DNA of 37,654 nucleotides from NCBI GenBank assembly GCA_934663625.1, contig CAKUKP010000016.1:1-37654 (forward strand). The letters run 5' to 3'. The notes beneath the pieces were generated by a model. That model saw only the letters and a list, made by a program, of their open reading frames with translations. It was not told where the DNA came from and did no database searches. The stretch comes from an uncultured Clostridia bacterium. GTDB taxonomy: Bacteria > Bacillota > Clostridia > Christensenellales > Aristaeellaceae. Both the position numbers and the translations under genes were made by a program. Shown here piece by piece: positions 15,097 to 22,820 of the stretch; position 1 is the stretch's first letter, and each line of letters begins with the position of its first letter.

Positions 15097-16749
15097 GTGC
15101 GGCGCAAAAATTCGGCCATCTGGAATGTATTCACGCTGATCATTCTGGCGGTCTTTCTGATCTTTGTGGTGTATCCGCTGATTCTGATTCTGTATAAATC
15201 CATCATCAATCCGGCGGACAGCTCCATTACGTTTGAAAACTTTACCCGATTCTTTACCCGCAAGTATTACACCAATACGCTGCTGAATTCCTTTAAGGTA
15301 ACGATCGTCGCCACGCTGATTTCCGCCACGCTGGGTCTTTTGATGGCGTACATCACCCGACAGGTGAAGATTGCGGGCAGCAAATGGCTGAACATTCTGA
15401 TCGTGGTCAGCTATCTTTCGCCGCCCTTCATCGGCGCATATGCGTGGATTCAGCTGCTGGGGCGCAGCGGCTTCATTACCCAGATCATCAACCGCCTGTT
15501 CGGCATTGAATTTCAGGGGATCTATGGCTTCGCGGGCATCGTGCTGGTATTTTCGCTGCAAAGCTTCCCGCTGGTGTACATGTACGTATGCGGCGCGCTG
15601 GAAAATCTGGACAACAGCTTAAACGAAGCCGCCGAAAGCCTGGGTGCGAACAATTTCCAGCGCGTTACGGGCATCATTCTGCCGCTGGTGCTGCCTACGG
15701 TGCTGGCGAGCTCACTGCTGGTGTTCATGCGCGTATTCTCCGATTTCGGCACGCCCATGCTGATCGGCGAAGGCTATCGCACGTTCCCCGTGGTGCTGTA
15801 TAACCAGTTCATGGGCGAGGTTACGAACGACAGCTATTTCGCCGCCGCACTTTGCGTAATCATCATGGCGATCACGCTGGTGTTCTTCTTCCTGCAGCGG
15901 CGCGTGGCGCGCAAACATACCTATTCGATGAGCGCGCTGAAGCCCATGCTGCCGCGCAAGCCCAGGCTGCTGCCGCGCGTGCTGTGCCATGTGTTCGTGT
16001 ATTTCGTTGTGCTGCTGGCGCTGCTGCCGCAGATTACGGTAATCGCGACTTCGTTTATGAAGGAGTCCACACCGGGCATCTTCACCGGCGAATTTTCACT
16101 GATCAACTATCAGACGATTTTTTCCAAGAATCGGCTGGTGCTGAGCAATACATATCTTTATGGTCTGGCCGCCATCGCGCTGGTGGTGGTGTTCGGCATT
16201 ATGATTTCCTATCTGGCGGTACGCAAGCGCTCTGCGCTGACCTCCACAGTGGATACGCTCACCATGCTGCCCTACATCATCCCCGGATCGGTACTGGGCA
16301 TCGCGTTTCTGTACGCATTTGCCAAGCCGCCGCTGGCGCTGACCGGAACGGCGATGATCATCATCATCGCGCTGACCGTGCGCCGCATGCCTTATACCAT
16401 CCGTTCCTCCACGGCGATCATCGGCCAGATCAGCCCGTCGATCGAGGAAGCCAGCGTTTCATTGGGTGCGAGCGAGCTGCGCTCCTTCGGCGAAATCACC
16501 GTGCCCATGATGCTGCCCGGCGTGCTGTCCGGCGCGATTATGAGCTGGGTTACCGTTATCAGCGAACTTTCCAGCTCCATCATGCTCTACCGCGCCAATA
16601 GTCAGACGCTGACCGTATCGATCTATACCGAAGTTATCCGCGATTGCTTCGGCAATGCCGCAGCGTATTCCACGGTGCTTACGGTAACCAGCGTGCTTTC
16701 CCTGCTGCTGTTCTTCAAGCTGACCGGCCGCAAGGATATTTCGGTGTAA
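15097..16749 (+). CDS. ABC importer permease, fused double-domain FbpB type
   Basis: This 550-aa integral membrane protein has about 12 predicted helices and two EAA coupling loops: EAAESLGANNFQRVTGIILP (about 178-197) and EASVSLGASELRSFGEITVP (about 450-469). It is therefore a tandem fusion of two BPD_transp_1 domains, as in FbpB-type Fe3+ permeases. It starts at GTG 15097 with GAGGGGG 6 nt upstream. It makes the membrane channel for the ATPase at 14009 and binding protein at 12614. A strong terminator follows the stop. Confidence 0.94.
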   Translation: MRRKNSAIWNVFTLIILAVFLIFVVYPLILILYKSIINPADSSITFENFTRFFTRKYYTNTLLNSFKVTIVATLISATLGLLMAYITRQVKIAGSKWLNILIVVSYLSPPFIGAYAWIQLLGRSGFITQIINRLFGIEFQGIYGFAGIVLVFSLQSFPLVYMYVCGALENLDNSLNEAAESLGANNFQRVTGIILPLVLPTVLASSLLVFMRVFSDFGTPMLIGEGYRTFPVVLYNQFMGEVTNDSYFAAALCVIIMAITLVFFFLQRRVARKHTYSMSALKPMLPRKPRLLPRVLCHVFVYFVVLLALLPQITVIATSFMKESTPGIFTGEFSLINYQTIFSKNRLVLSNTYLYGLAAIALVVVFGIMISYLAVRKRSALTSTVDTLTMLPYIIPGSVLGIAFLYAFAKPPLALTGTAMIIIIALTVRRMPYTIRSSTAIIGQISPSIEEASVSLGASELRSFGEITVPMMLPGVLSGAIMSWVTVISELSSSIMLYRANSQTLTVSIYTEVIRDCFGNAAAYSTVLTVTSVLSLLLFFKLTGRKDISV

Positions 16750-16762
16750 CTTTTTTTCCGCG

Positions 16763-16795
16763 GCGCTATGCGTTTTATTCGCATAGCGCTTTTTT
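16763..16795 (+). terminator. Intrinsic terminator of the importer operon
   Basis: A 10-bp perfect stem GCGCTATGCG/CGCATAGCGC with a 7-nt loop is followed by TTTTTT. Confidence 0.9.
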
Positions 16796-16808
16796 GATCG
16801 CAAAACGA

Positions 16809-16837
16809 TTGACAACCTACCGTTCGGTAGTTATAAT
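16809..16837 (+). promoter_or_regulatory. Promoter with palindromic operator in the spacer
   Basis: TTGACA (16809-16814), 17 bp and TATAAT (16832-16837) are consensus. The spacer holds the 14-bp perfect palindrome CTACCGTTCGGTAG (16817-16830), a typical position and form for a TetR-family repressor site. Confidence 0.85.
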
Positions 16838-16881
16838 ATACGGTATCATTTTTGGAAAGATGGGCAGGGAATCAGGAATTG

Positions 16882-17517
16882 ATGAAGAATACAATAGAAG
16901 CACGTTTGTCCTATCCGCTGCTTGCGCTGATCGTATTGGCGGCGTTTTACGGGATTTATTTGGGTAAAATGCTGGCGCAGCGCAGGCGCGGCATTCAAAC
17001 GAGGCAGATCGGGCGCAGGAAGGAAAAGGGCGTTTATCGCGTGGAAATGCTGATGAGCGTCGCCACGCTGGGCGTGCCGGCCGCGCAGCTAATCTCCATC
17101 GCGTGCGGCTGGAACTTCATGCCCGCGGGCGCGCGGTTCACGGGCTTCTGCATCGGAATGCTGGGCGATGCGATCTTTCTCATGTCCGTGCTATGCATGA
17201 AGGACAGCTGGCGCGCGGGCATTCCGGACGGAGATCGAACCGCGCTGGTCACTACGGGCATTTACCGCTACAGCCGCAATCCGGCGTTTCTCGGCTTTGA
17301 TCTGCAATATGCGGGCGTTGCGCTGATGTACGCAAATCCCCTGACGATCGCGTTTTCCGCGTTCGCGGCGATTATGCTGCATTTACAGATTTTGCAGGAG
17401 GAACGGTATCTGATCAATACGTTCGGCGCGCCCTATCAAAAATACCTGCGCCGCGTACACCGATATCTGGGGGTCGGCGTCGGCAGTGCCGACAGCCAGC
17501 AGCTGCCGCGCTGTTGA
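16882..17517 (+). CDS. Isoprenylcysteine carboxyl methyltransferase-like membrane protein
   Basis: This 211-aa protein has four to five hydrophobic helices and the ICMT/PEMT-family C-terminal signature GIYRYSRNPAFLGF, then HLQILQEERYL and FGAPYQKYLRRVHRYL, the S-adenosylmethionine and lipid-substrate binding region. Bacterial members methylate unknown, probably lipidic, substrates at the membrane. ATG 16882 follows AGGAA; an upstream in-frame TTG lacks a site. The natural end is expected just after RRVHRYL; the last dozen residues (GVGSADSQQLPRC) are translated from repeat copy C. The operator-bearing promoter suggests inducible control by a repressor encoded elsewhere. Confidence 0.82.
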   Translation: MKNTIEARLSYPLLALIVLAAFYGIYLGKMLAQRRRGIQTRQIGRRKEKGVYRVEMLMSVATLGVPAAQLISIACGWNFMPAGARFTGFCIGMLGDAIFLMSVLCMKDSWRAGIPDGDRTALVTTGIYRYSRNPAFLGFDLQYAGVALMYANPLTIAFSAFAAIMLHLQILQEERYLINTFGAPYQKYLRRVHRYLGVGVGSADSQQLPRC

Positions 17518-18050
17518 TTGCGCCCGTGGATTATGGGCGCAATCAAGCGACGTTTTTGCAGCCATAAGGCTGAGCTGCAAAAACTGCGTTGGTGCAGCGA
17601 TCCAGGAGTTTCTCTCCCTCAGTCGGCTTCGCCGACAGCTCCCCCATCAGGTGGAGCCAAAAAGAACGGCGTAACTCCTGCCTTCCTCTGATGAGGAAGG
17701 TGTCAAACCGCAGGTTTGACGGAAGGAGAGATAACGCACCTGCCGAATTTATGCGGGTTCTTTCCCTCAGTCTGTGCTAACGCACAGCCAGCTCCCCCAT
17801 CAGGTGGAGCCAAAAAGAACGGCGTAACTCCTGCCTTCCTCTGATGATACGCACCGAAGACCCGCGCAGCGGGCTTCGGCAGCGCGCTGTAGAAATCCAA
17901 AGGATTTCCGGCGGCTGGTCGCGCTTGCTGCAGGCAGAAGCGCGACTGCTAAAGCAAGGTATCAAACCGCAGGTTTGACGGAAGGAGAGATAACGTACCC
18001 GCCGAATTTGTGCTGGTCCCCAGTTCCTCCATCAGAGGGAGCCATGGGAA
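17473..18050. repeat. Hairpin-rich dispersed repeat, copy C (nested)
   Basis: It opens with GTCGGC/GCCGAC, then GCTGCCGCGCTG, stem TTGATTGCGCCC/GGGCGCAATCAA and CGACGTTTTTGCAG/CTGCAAAAA. Two tandem units of the TCTCTCCCTCAGTC...GGAAGGAGAGA module follow (stems GTCGGC/GCCGAC and CTGTGC/GCACAG). The second unit is split by the ACCGAAGACCCGC module at 17851-17950. The repeat ends just before the ribosome site of the gene at 18074. Confidence 0.85.
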
Positions 18051-18073
18051 CCGGAAAATGAAAGGGTAATCTT

Positions 18074-18910
18074 ATGCACATCATGAAAAAGGGCTTTGCG
18101 TTTTTTTTCGCCGCGCTGCTGTTGGCGGCCGTATCCGCAGGCAGCGCGCTGGAATGGCCTTTTGGCGGCGAGCGCCGCATCGAATCTACGGTGATCGCCG
18201 ATCCTGAACGGGACGGCGAATGCGGTGTATACGTGCGCTTTATGCGCGGCGATGTAGGCTCCATCCAGTTTACCTATGCGGGCATCGGCTGCGGCTGGGA
18301 AAATATCGATGGCGCGCCGCTGGATGAGGGCGTATGGTCGTATGCGGGCTATGATCTGGTGCAGGCCGCCATCGATGCGCAGGGCGCCATTCCGTTCGCC
18401 GCCGAAGCGCTGGACGCGGATGGAAATACGCTGGCGAAGGAAATATTCATCTATCCATCTTCGCAGGACAGGCTGTTTATCACCGTATCGGCGGACGGTA
18501 TGACCTGTTCGACCTCTGCCGCGCCGGACGCGCAGGCGGACGTTGCGCCGCTGCCGGTTCCATTCATTCTGGATGAGATCGATCAAAACATGCCGATCGG
18601 CACGGCGGGATCTTCGCTGATCGCCGTACAGGAAGCGGTGAAAATGCTGGAATGGGGCGCGAATACCGGATTGGGCGCAGACGAGATCGAAGCCGCGGCG
18701 AGGGCATGGCTCGACGTGTACGGCGGCGTGGGGCCTGCGGATTTTATCGACAGGCTTTCGCTGGTGTACGATGCGTATTGCCAGCTGCTGACCGGCAGCG
18801 CGCAATCGCTTCTGGAAACCGCCGGATGCGCGGACGCGGATATTTCCCGCATCGGCGAAGCGGCCGCGCCCATCGAAGCCATCCTGCGCGCCGCGGGTCT
18901 GCGCGACTGA
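18074..18910 (+). CDS. Secreted protein of unknown function
   Basis: This 278-aa protein has a signal peptide (KKGFAFFFAALLLAAVSAGS) and an acidic, probably beta-rich mature domain followed from about residue 170 by helical, alanine-rich sequence. I do not recognise a family. The start at 18074 has AAAGGG 7 nt upstream; ATG 18083 is an alternative. It directly precedes pspC and an ABC exporter pair on the same strand, with 25 nt to the next gene, so it may be the first gene of an envelope-related operon. No promoter is visible, since repeat copy C occupies the upstream region. Confidence 0.7.
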   Translation: MHIMKKGFAFFFAALLLAAVSAGSALEWPFGGERRIESTVIADPERDGECGVYVRFMRGDVGSIQFTYAGIGCGWENIDGAPLDEGVWSYAGYDLVQAAIDAQGAIPFAAEALDADGNTLAKEIFIYPSSQDRLFITVSADGMTCSTSAAPDAQADVAPLPVPFILDEIDQNMPIGTAGSSLIAVQEAVKMLEWGANTGLGADEIEAAARAWLDVYGGVGPADFIDRLSLVYDAYCQLLTGSAQSLLETAGCADADISRIGEAAAPIEAILRAAGLRD

Positions 18911-18935
18911 ACAAATAAAATAAGGAAGATGCATT

Positions 18936-19124
18936 ATGGAGAAAAGACTGTATAAATCCAATCGCAATCGGATGCTGTGCGGCGTGTGCGGGGGCATCGC
19001 CGAATATTTCGGGCTGGATCCCACGCTGGTGCGGCTGGGCTGGATTCTGCTTTCCGCGCTGGCGGGCAGCGGGCTATTGGCGTATATCATCGCCGCGATC
19101 GTGATTCCGCGCGATCCGGAATGA
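18936..19124 (+). CDS. PspC-domain membrane protein
   Basis: This 62-aa protein is a complete stand-alone PspC domain: KRLYKSNRNRMLCGVCGGIA and EYFGLDPTLVRLGW, then one membrane helix (ILLSALAGSGLLAYIIAAIV) ending IPRDPE. PspC proteins act in envelope stress responses. AAGGAAG lies upstream and the next gene begins 22 nt after the stop, so it is likely cotranscribed with the ABC pair. Confidence 0.95.
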   Translation: MEKRLYKSNRNRMLCGVCGGIAEYFGLDPTLVRLGWILLSALAGSGLLAYIIAAIVIPRDPE

Positions 19125-19145
19125 CAGAAACTGGGGAGGATATGC

Positions 19146-20060
19146 ATGAGCGATCTGATTCAAATTGATCATCTGCGCAAGCTCTTCGGCGATGTGCAGG
19201 CGGTGGACGACCTGAGCTTTCGCGTAAAGGCGGGCGAGTTGTTTGCGTTTTTGGGCGTAAACGGCGCGGGCAAATCCACCACCATCAACATTCTGTGCGG
19301 ACAGCTGCCCAAGGACGGGGGCACGGTATCCATCTGCGGAACCGATCTGGATGCGGATCCCGATCGCATCAAGCGCAGTCTGGGCGTGGTTTTCCAGAAT
19401 TCGGTGCTGGATAAGGATCTTACTGTGCGCGATAATCTGCAAAGCCGCGCGGCGCTGTATGGCATTCGCGGACGTGCGTTTGCCGAACGGCTGAACGAAC
19501 TGGCGCGCCTTCTGGATTTCGGCGACCTGTTAAAGCGATCCGTGGGCAAGCTTTCCGGCGGCCAGCGGCGCAGAATCGATATCGCCCGCGCGCTTCTGCA
19601 CAATCCGCAGATACTGGTGCTGGATGAACCCACCACGGGGCTGGATCCGCAGACGCGCAACCTGCTCTGGCAGGTGGTGGCGACGCTGCGCCGCGAAGCG
19701 GGGCTTACCGTGTTCCTGACCACGCATTATATGGAAGAAGCGGCGGATGCGGACTATGTGGTAATCCTCGATCACGGAAAGATCGCTGCCGAGGGCACGC
19801 CGCTGACGCTGAAGAATACCTATACCGGCGATTACATCACCATCTACGGGCAGGACGAAGCTGCCGTTCGGCAGCTGGGCGCGCCGTATACGCGCATCCG
19901 CGATGCATATCGCGTTTCCGTGCTCGATACGCAGGCGGCGGCGCGGCTGATCATGCAGCATCCGGCGATCTTCTGCGATTTTGAAATCACCAAGGGCAAG
20001 ATGGACGATGTATTTCTGGCGGCAACCGGCAAGGCGCTGACGGGAGGTGCGGAAAAATGA
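19146..20060 (+). CDS. ABC-2 type exporter ATPase (DrrA-like)
   Basis: This 304-aa ATPase has Walker A GVNGAGKST, signature KLSGGQRRRIDIARAL, Walker B ILVLDEPTTGLDPQTR and H-loop TTHYMEEA. A C-terminal extension of about 90 residues is typical of DrrA/CcmA-like exporters. GGGGAGG precedes ATG 19146. It overlaps the permease gene by 4 nt (ATGA), so the two form one transporter that probably exports drugs, lipids or polysaccharide. Confidence 0.94.
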   Translation: MSDLIQIDHLRKLFGDVQAVDDLSFRVKAGELFAFLGVNGAGKSTTINILCGQLPKDGGTVSICGTDLDADPDRIKRSLGVVFQNSVLDKDLTVRDNLQSRAALYGIRGRAFAERLNELARLLDFGDLLKRSVGKLSGGQRRRIDIARALLHNPQILVLDEPTTGLDPQTRNLLWQVVATLRREAGLTVFLTTHYMEEAADADYVVILDHGKIAAEGTPLTLKNTYTGDYITIYGQDEAAVRQLGAPYTRIRDAYRVSVLDTQAAARLIMQHPAIFCDFEITKGKMDDVFLAATGKALTGGAEK

Positions 20061-20959
20061 CGGGACTGGGCGCGCTGATCCGGCGCAATACAAAATTATA
20101 TTTCAAGGATAAGGGCATGTTTTTCACATCGCTGATCACGCCTGTGATCCTGCTGGTGCTCTACAGTACGTTCCTCGCCAACATATACGAAGACAGCTTC
20201 CGTTCCGCGCTCGATGCGGCGGGCGCATCCGTGCCGGACAAGGTCGTATGGGGCTGCGTGGGCGGCCAACTGGTTTCATCGCTGCTGGCGGTCAGCTGCG
20301 TTACGGTGGCGTTCTGTTCCAATCTTCTGATGGTGCAGGATAAAATCAGCGGCGCGCGCCGCGATCTGACCATCGCGCCGGTGAAATACGGCGCATTGGC
20401 GCTGAGCTATTATGCGTCTACGCTGATTTCCGCGCTGCTGATCAATATCGCCGCGCTGGGCATATGCCTGATCTATCTGGCAAACGTCGGCTGGTGTCTG
20501 ACCGCGGGCGATGTGCTTCTGATGGTTGTGGATGTGGTTCTGCTGGTGCTGTTCGGCACGGCGCTTTCCTCCTGTGTAATCTTTCCGCTGACCACGCAGG
20601 GACAGGCCAGCGCGGTGGGAACGGTGGTCAGCGCGGGCTATGGCTTCATCTGCGGCGCGTACATGCCCATTTCCAGCTTTTCCGCGGGTCTGCAGAAGGT
20701 GATTTCCTTCCTGCCCGGTACCTATGGCACCAGCCTTATGCGCAACCATGCGATGCGCGGCGCGTTCGCGCAGATGCGCGATCTGGGCTTTCCGGATGCG
20801 GTGATCGAATCCATTCGCGACAGCGTGGACTGCAATCTGTATTTCATGGGGAAATCGGTATCACTGGGCGGCATGTATGCGGTGATGCTGATCGCCATCG
20901 CGGTTCTCATCGCGCTGTACATCGGTCTGAACCTGATTTCCGCGAAAAAGCACAGGTAA
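20057..20959 (+). CDS. ABC-2 type exporter permease
   Basis: This 300-aa integral membrane protein has about six helices, a large extracytoplasmic loop after the first helix (residues about 35-75) and a conserved C-terminal region with GTYGTSLMRNHAMRGAF, as in ABC2_membrane drug exporters. It starts by ATGA overlap with the ATPase. A small gene for an anchored exported protein follows after 35 nt. Confidence 0.93.
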   Translation: MTGLGALIRRNTKLYFKDKGMFFTSLITPVILLVLYSTFLANIYEDSFRSALDAAGASVPDKVVWGCVGGQLVSSLLAVSCVTVAFCSNLLMVQDKISGARRDLTIAPVKYGALALSYYASTLISALLINIAALGICLIYLANVGWCLTAGDVLLMVVDVVLLVLFGTALSSCVIFPLTTQGQASAVGTVVSAGYGFICGAYMPISSFSAGLQKVISFLPGTYGTSLMRNHAMRGAFAQMRDLGFPDAVIESIRDSVDCNLYFMGKSVSLGGMYAVMLIAIAVLIALYIGLNLISAKKHR

Positions 20960-20994
20960 GGAGAGATTCCCCCAAATCCGGAGGACAAAAACAA

Positions 20995-21411
20995 ATGAAG
21001 CTGAAACGAAGCGCGGCGGCGGTTATCTGCATCGCCGCGCTGATCATCGCGCTGGGGGCGGCGTATTTTCTGCGTTCGAATCAGGAAAACGAATTCACCG
21101 GAAAAAACGTGAAAACCCCCGACGCTTACGAACTGGATATCGAATGCATGAACGGGCGCGATGAACACGCGCTTCAGCTGCGCGCAAGCGATGCGCTGCG
21201 GGTGCATTTTGAAGTGATTTCGGGATCGCTGCGCATGGAAATCACCGCGCCCGATGGATCGATTCTGTATTCCGGAAACGGAACGGCGGAAACGGATTTT
21301 ACCGTGAACATCCCCGCAGACGGCGAATACGGAATACGCGTGACCGGACGGCGCGCGCAGGGAACCATCCGCGTACAGGCGGAGTCTAAAAAAGAGAAGT
21401 ATATACGATGA
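20995..21411 (+). CDS. Small membrane-anchored protein, unknown function
   Basis: This 138-aa protein has an N-terminal signal anchor (residues 5-25) and a beta-sandwich-like exported domain with DGSILYSGNGTAETDFTVNI and YGIRVTGRRAQGTIRVQ, resembling small accessory domains beside transporters. GGAGG lies about 11 nt upstream. Its stop overlaps the start of the next small gene. No family is recognised. Confidence 0.75.
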   Translation: MKLKRSAAAVICIAALIIALGAAYFLRSNQENEFTGKNVKTPDAYELDIECMNGRDEHALQLRASDALRVHFEVISGSLRMEITAPDGSILYSGNGTAETDFTVNIPADGEYGIRVTGRRAQGTIRVQAESKKEKYIR

Positions 21412-21548
21412 ACGTAACCTTTGAACATAAACCGGAAATGACCCTGATCGGATTTTCCACCAGCATTCGCATGGATGAGGGCGATCGGAAGCGTCCGGAA
21501 TTTCGGGATTATGAATGCGGCATCTGGGTGCCGGTGCGGAAGCTATGA
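21408..21548 (+). pseudogene. GyrI-like effector-binding domain with internal deletion
   Basis: The 46-codon frame joins what looks like the first strand of a GyrI/AraC effector-binding domain (FEHKPEMTLIGFSTSIRMDEG) to its last strand (YECGIWVPVRK, compare the usual YxEIWIPV ending). The roughly 100 residues between are missing. It overlaps genes on both sides by 4 nt (ATGA), so the deletion kept translational coupling. A small functional peptide cannot be ruled out. Confidence 0.6.
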
Positions 21549-22090
21549 TCATCGCAACGAACCGGCTTTTCCTTCGGGAAATGAACCTGGATGATTATGA
21601 TGCGCTCTATGCCGTGCTTTCCGATTCGGATATCATGCGGCACTATCCCCACACTTTCGATGAAGCGCGCGTGCGGAACTGGATTCATCGAAACATCGAA
21701 CGCTATCGCGTGTTCGGCTTCGGGCTGTGGGCGGTGTGCCTGCGGGCGGACGGGCGCATGATCGGCGATTGCGGATTGACGATCCAGAACGCGAACGGCG
21801 CGTTTCTGCCGGAGATCGGCTATCACATCGCGCGGGTGCATCAGCGAAAAGGCTATGCGAAGGAAGCGGCGCGGGCGGTTCGGGATTGGACGTTTGAACA
21901 TACGCCCTTCGGCATGGTGTATTCGTATATGAAGAAGGATAATATCGCGTCCTGCGCCACCGCGCGCGCGAACGATATGCGCTATCTGAACGAATACACC
22001 GATAAAGAGGGCGATCAGACGCTGGTATTTGGCATATCGCGCCATGAATGGCAGGAAATTCAAAATTATGCAGAAGATATTGATCATTGA
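21545..22090 (+). CDS. GNAT acetyltransferase, RimJ/RimL type
   Basis: This 181-aa protein has the GNAT_acetyltran_3-like layout: TNRLFLREMNLDDYDALY at the start, MIGDCGLTIQN, then EIGYHIARVHQRKGYAKEAA with the acetyl-CoA binding motif (Q/RxxGYA) and SYMKKDNIASCATARANDM. It should acetylate an amino group of a protein or small molecule. It starts at ATG 21545, overlapping the GyrI-like remnant, and its 3' end overlaps the response-regulator start by 23 nt. Confidence 0.9.
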   Translation: MIIATNRLFLREMNLDDYDALYAVLSDSDIMRHYPHTFDEARVRNWIHRNIERYRVFGFGLWAVCLRADGRMIGDCGLTIQNANGAFLPEIGYHIARVHQRKGYAKEAARAVRDWTFEHTPFGMVYSYMKKDNIASCATARANDMRYLNEYTDKEGDQTLVFGISRHEWQEIQNYAEDIDH

Positions 22091-22730
22091 TGATGATGCC
22101 GCCATCGGCGATCTGGAACAGGAAGTTTTGCAGCGCGCGGGCTATGCGGTGCAGCGCGCCTATTCGGGCACGGAAGCGCTTCTGCTTTTGCAGAACGGCG
22201 CGCCCGATCTGGCGCTGCTGGATCTGATGCTGCCGGGGCTGTCCGGCGAATCGCTGCTTCCGAAGCTTGCCGGAATTCCTGTGATCGTGGTCAGCGCGAA
22301 GGCCGCCGTGCAGGATCGGGTGAATCTGCTCACGGACGGCGCGGCGGATTACATTACCAAGCCCTTTGATACGCGGGAGCTGGTCGCCCGCGTGGCGGCG
22401 CGCCTGCGGGAGCGCGATGCATCGCCGCGCGGCACGATCTGCGCCTGCGGCGATCTGATGCTGGATACCCAATCGCGCGAGGTGCGCGCCGGCGGACGCG
22501 CGATTCAGTTAACGCGCACGGAATATGCGCTGCTGAAATTGCTGATGCGCAATCAGGGGCAGGTGCTGGCGAAATCGGTATTGCTCGATCGCATCGGCGC
22601 GGATACGCCCGATTGCACCGAAAGTTCGCTGAAAACGCACATCAGCCATCTGCGCGCCAAGCTGCGCGAGGGCGCGGGGCGCGATTACATCGAAGCGGTC
22701 TGGGGCATCGGCTTCCGGCTGCGGGTGTGA
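22068..22730 (+). CDS. OmpR/PhoB-family response regulator
   Basis: This 220-aa protein has an N-terminal receiver domain (LIIDDDAAIGDLE with the acidic pocket, phospho-acceptor in LALLDLMLPG, Lys in YITKPFDT) and a C-terminal winged-helix DNA-binding domain (ETELT-like QLTRTEYALLKLLMRNQGQV, KTHISHLRAKL, VWGIGFRL). It pairs with the histidine kinase at 24556, with an ABC transporter between them. The start overlaps the GNAT gene. Confidence 0.95.
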   Translation: MQKILIIDDDAAIGDLEQEVLQRAGYAVQRAYSGTEALLLLQNGAPDLALLDLMLPGLSGESLLPKLAGIPVIVVSAKAAVQDRVNLLTDGAADYITKPFDTRELVARVAARLRERDASPRGTICACGDLMLDTQSREVRAGGRAIQLTRTEYALLKLLMRNQGQVLAKSVLLDRIGADTPDCTESSLKTHISHLRAKLREGAGRDYIEAVWGIGFRLRV

Positions 22731-22743
22731 TCTTATCCATTTC

Positions 22744-22785
22744 TCAACGCTTTTCTTAACCGCCGGCTCAACCCCTGTTTGATAT
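22744..22785 (+). promoter_or_regulatory. Possible response-regulator binding repeats upstream of the ABC genes
   Basis: Three direct repeats TCAAC, TTAAC, TCAAC start at 22744, 22756 and 22768, an exact 12-nt period, in the 90-nt gap before the ABC ATPase. A weak -10-like TGATAT follows at 22780. OmpR-type regulators bind such phased direct repeats. Confidence 0.4.
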
Positions 22786-22820
22786 CCTGTGTCCATCAAG
22801 CAGGGGGAGGTAATTGATCA

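Noticed and set aside
16817..16830. Pairing the TetR-type operator with the TetR remnant at 25453
   Set aside because: The remnant lacks its DNA-binding domain and is 8.6 kb away; nothing in the sequence links them.
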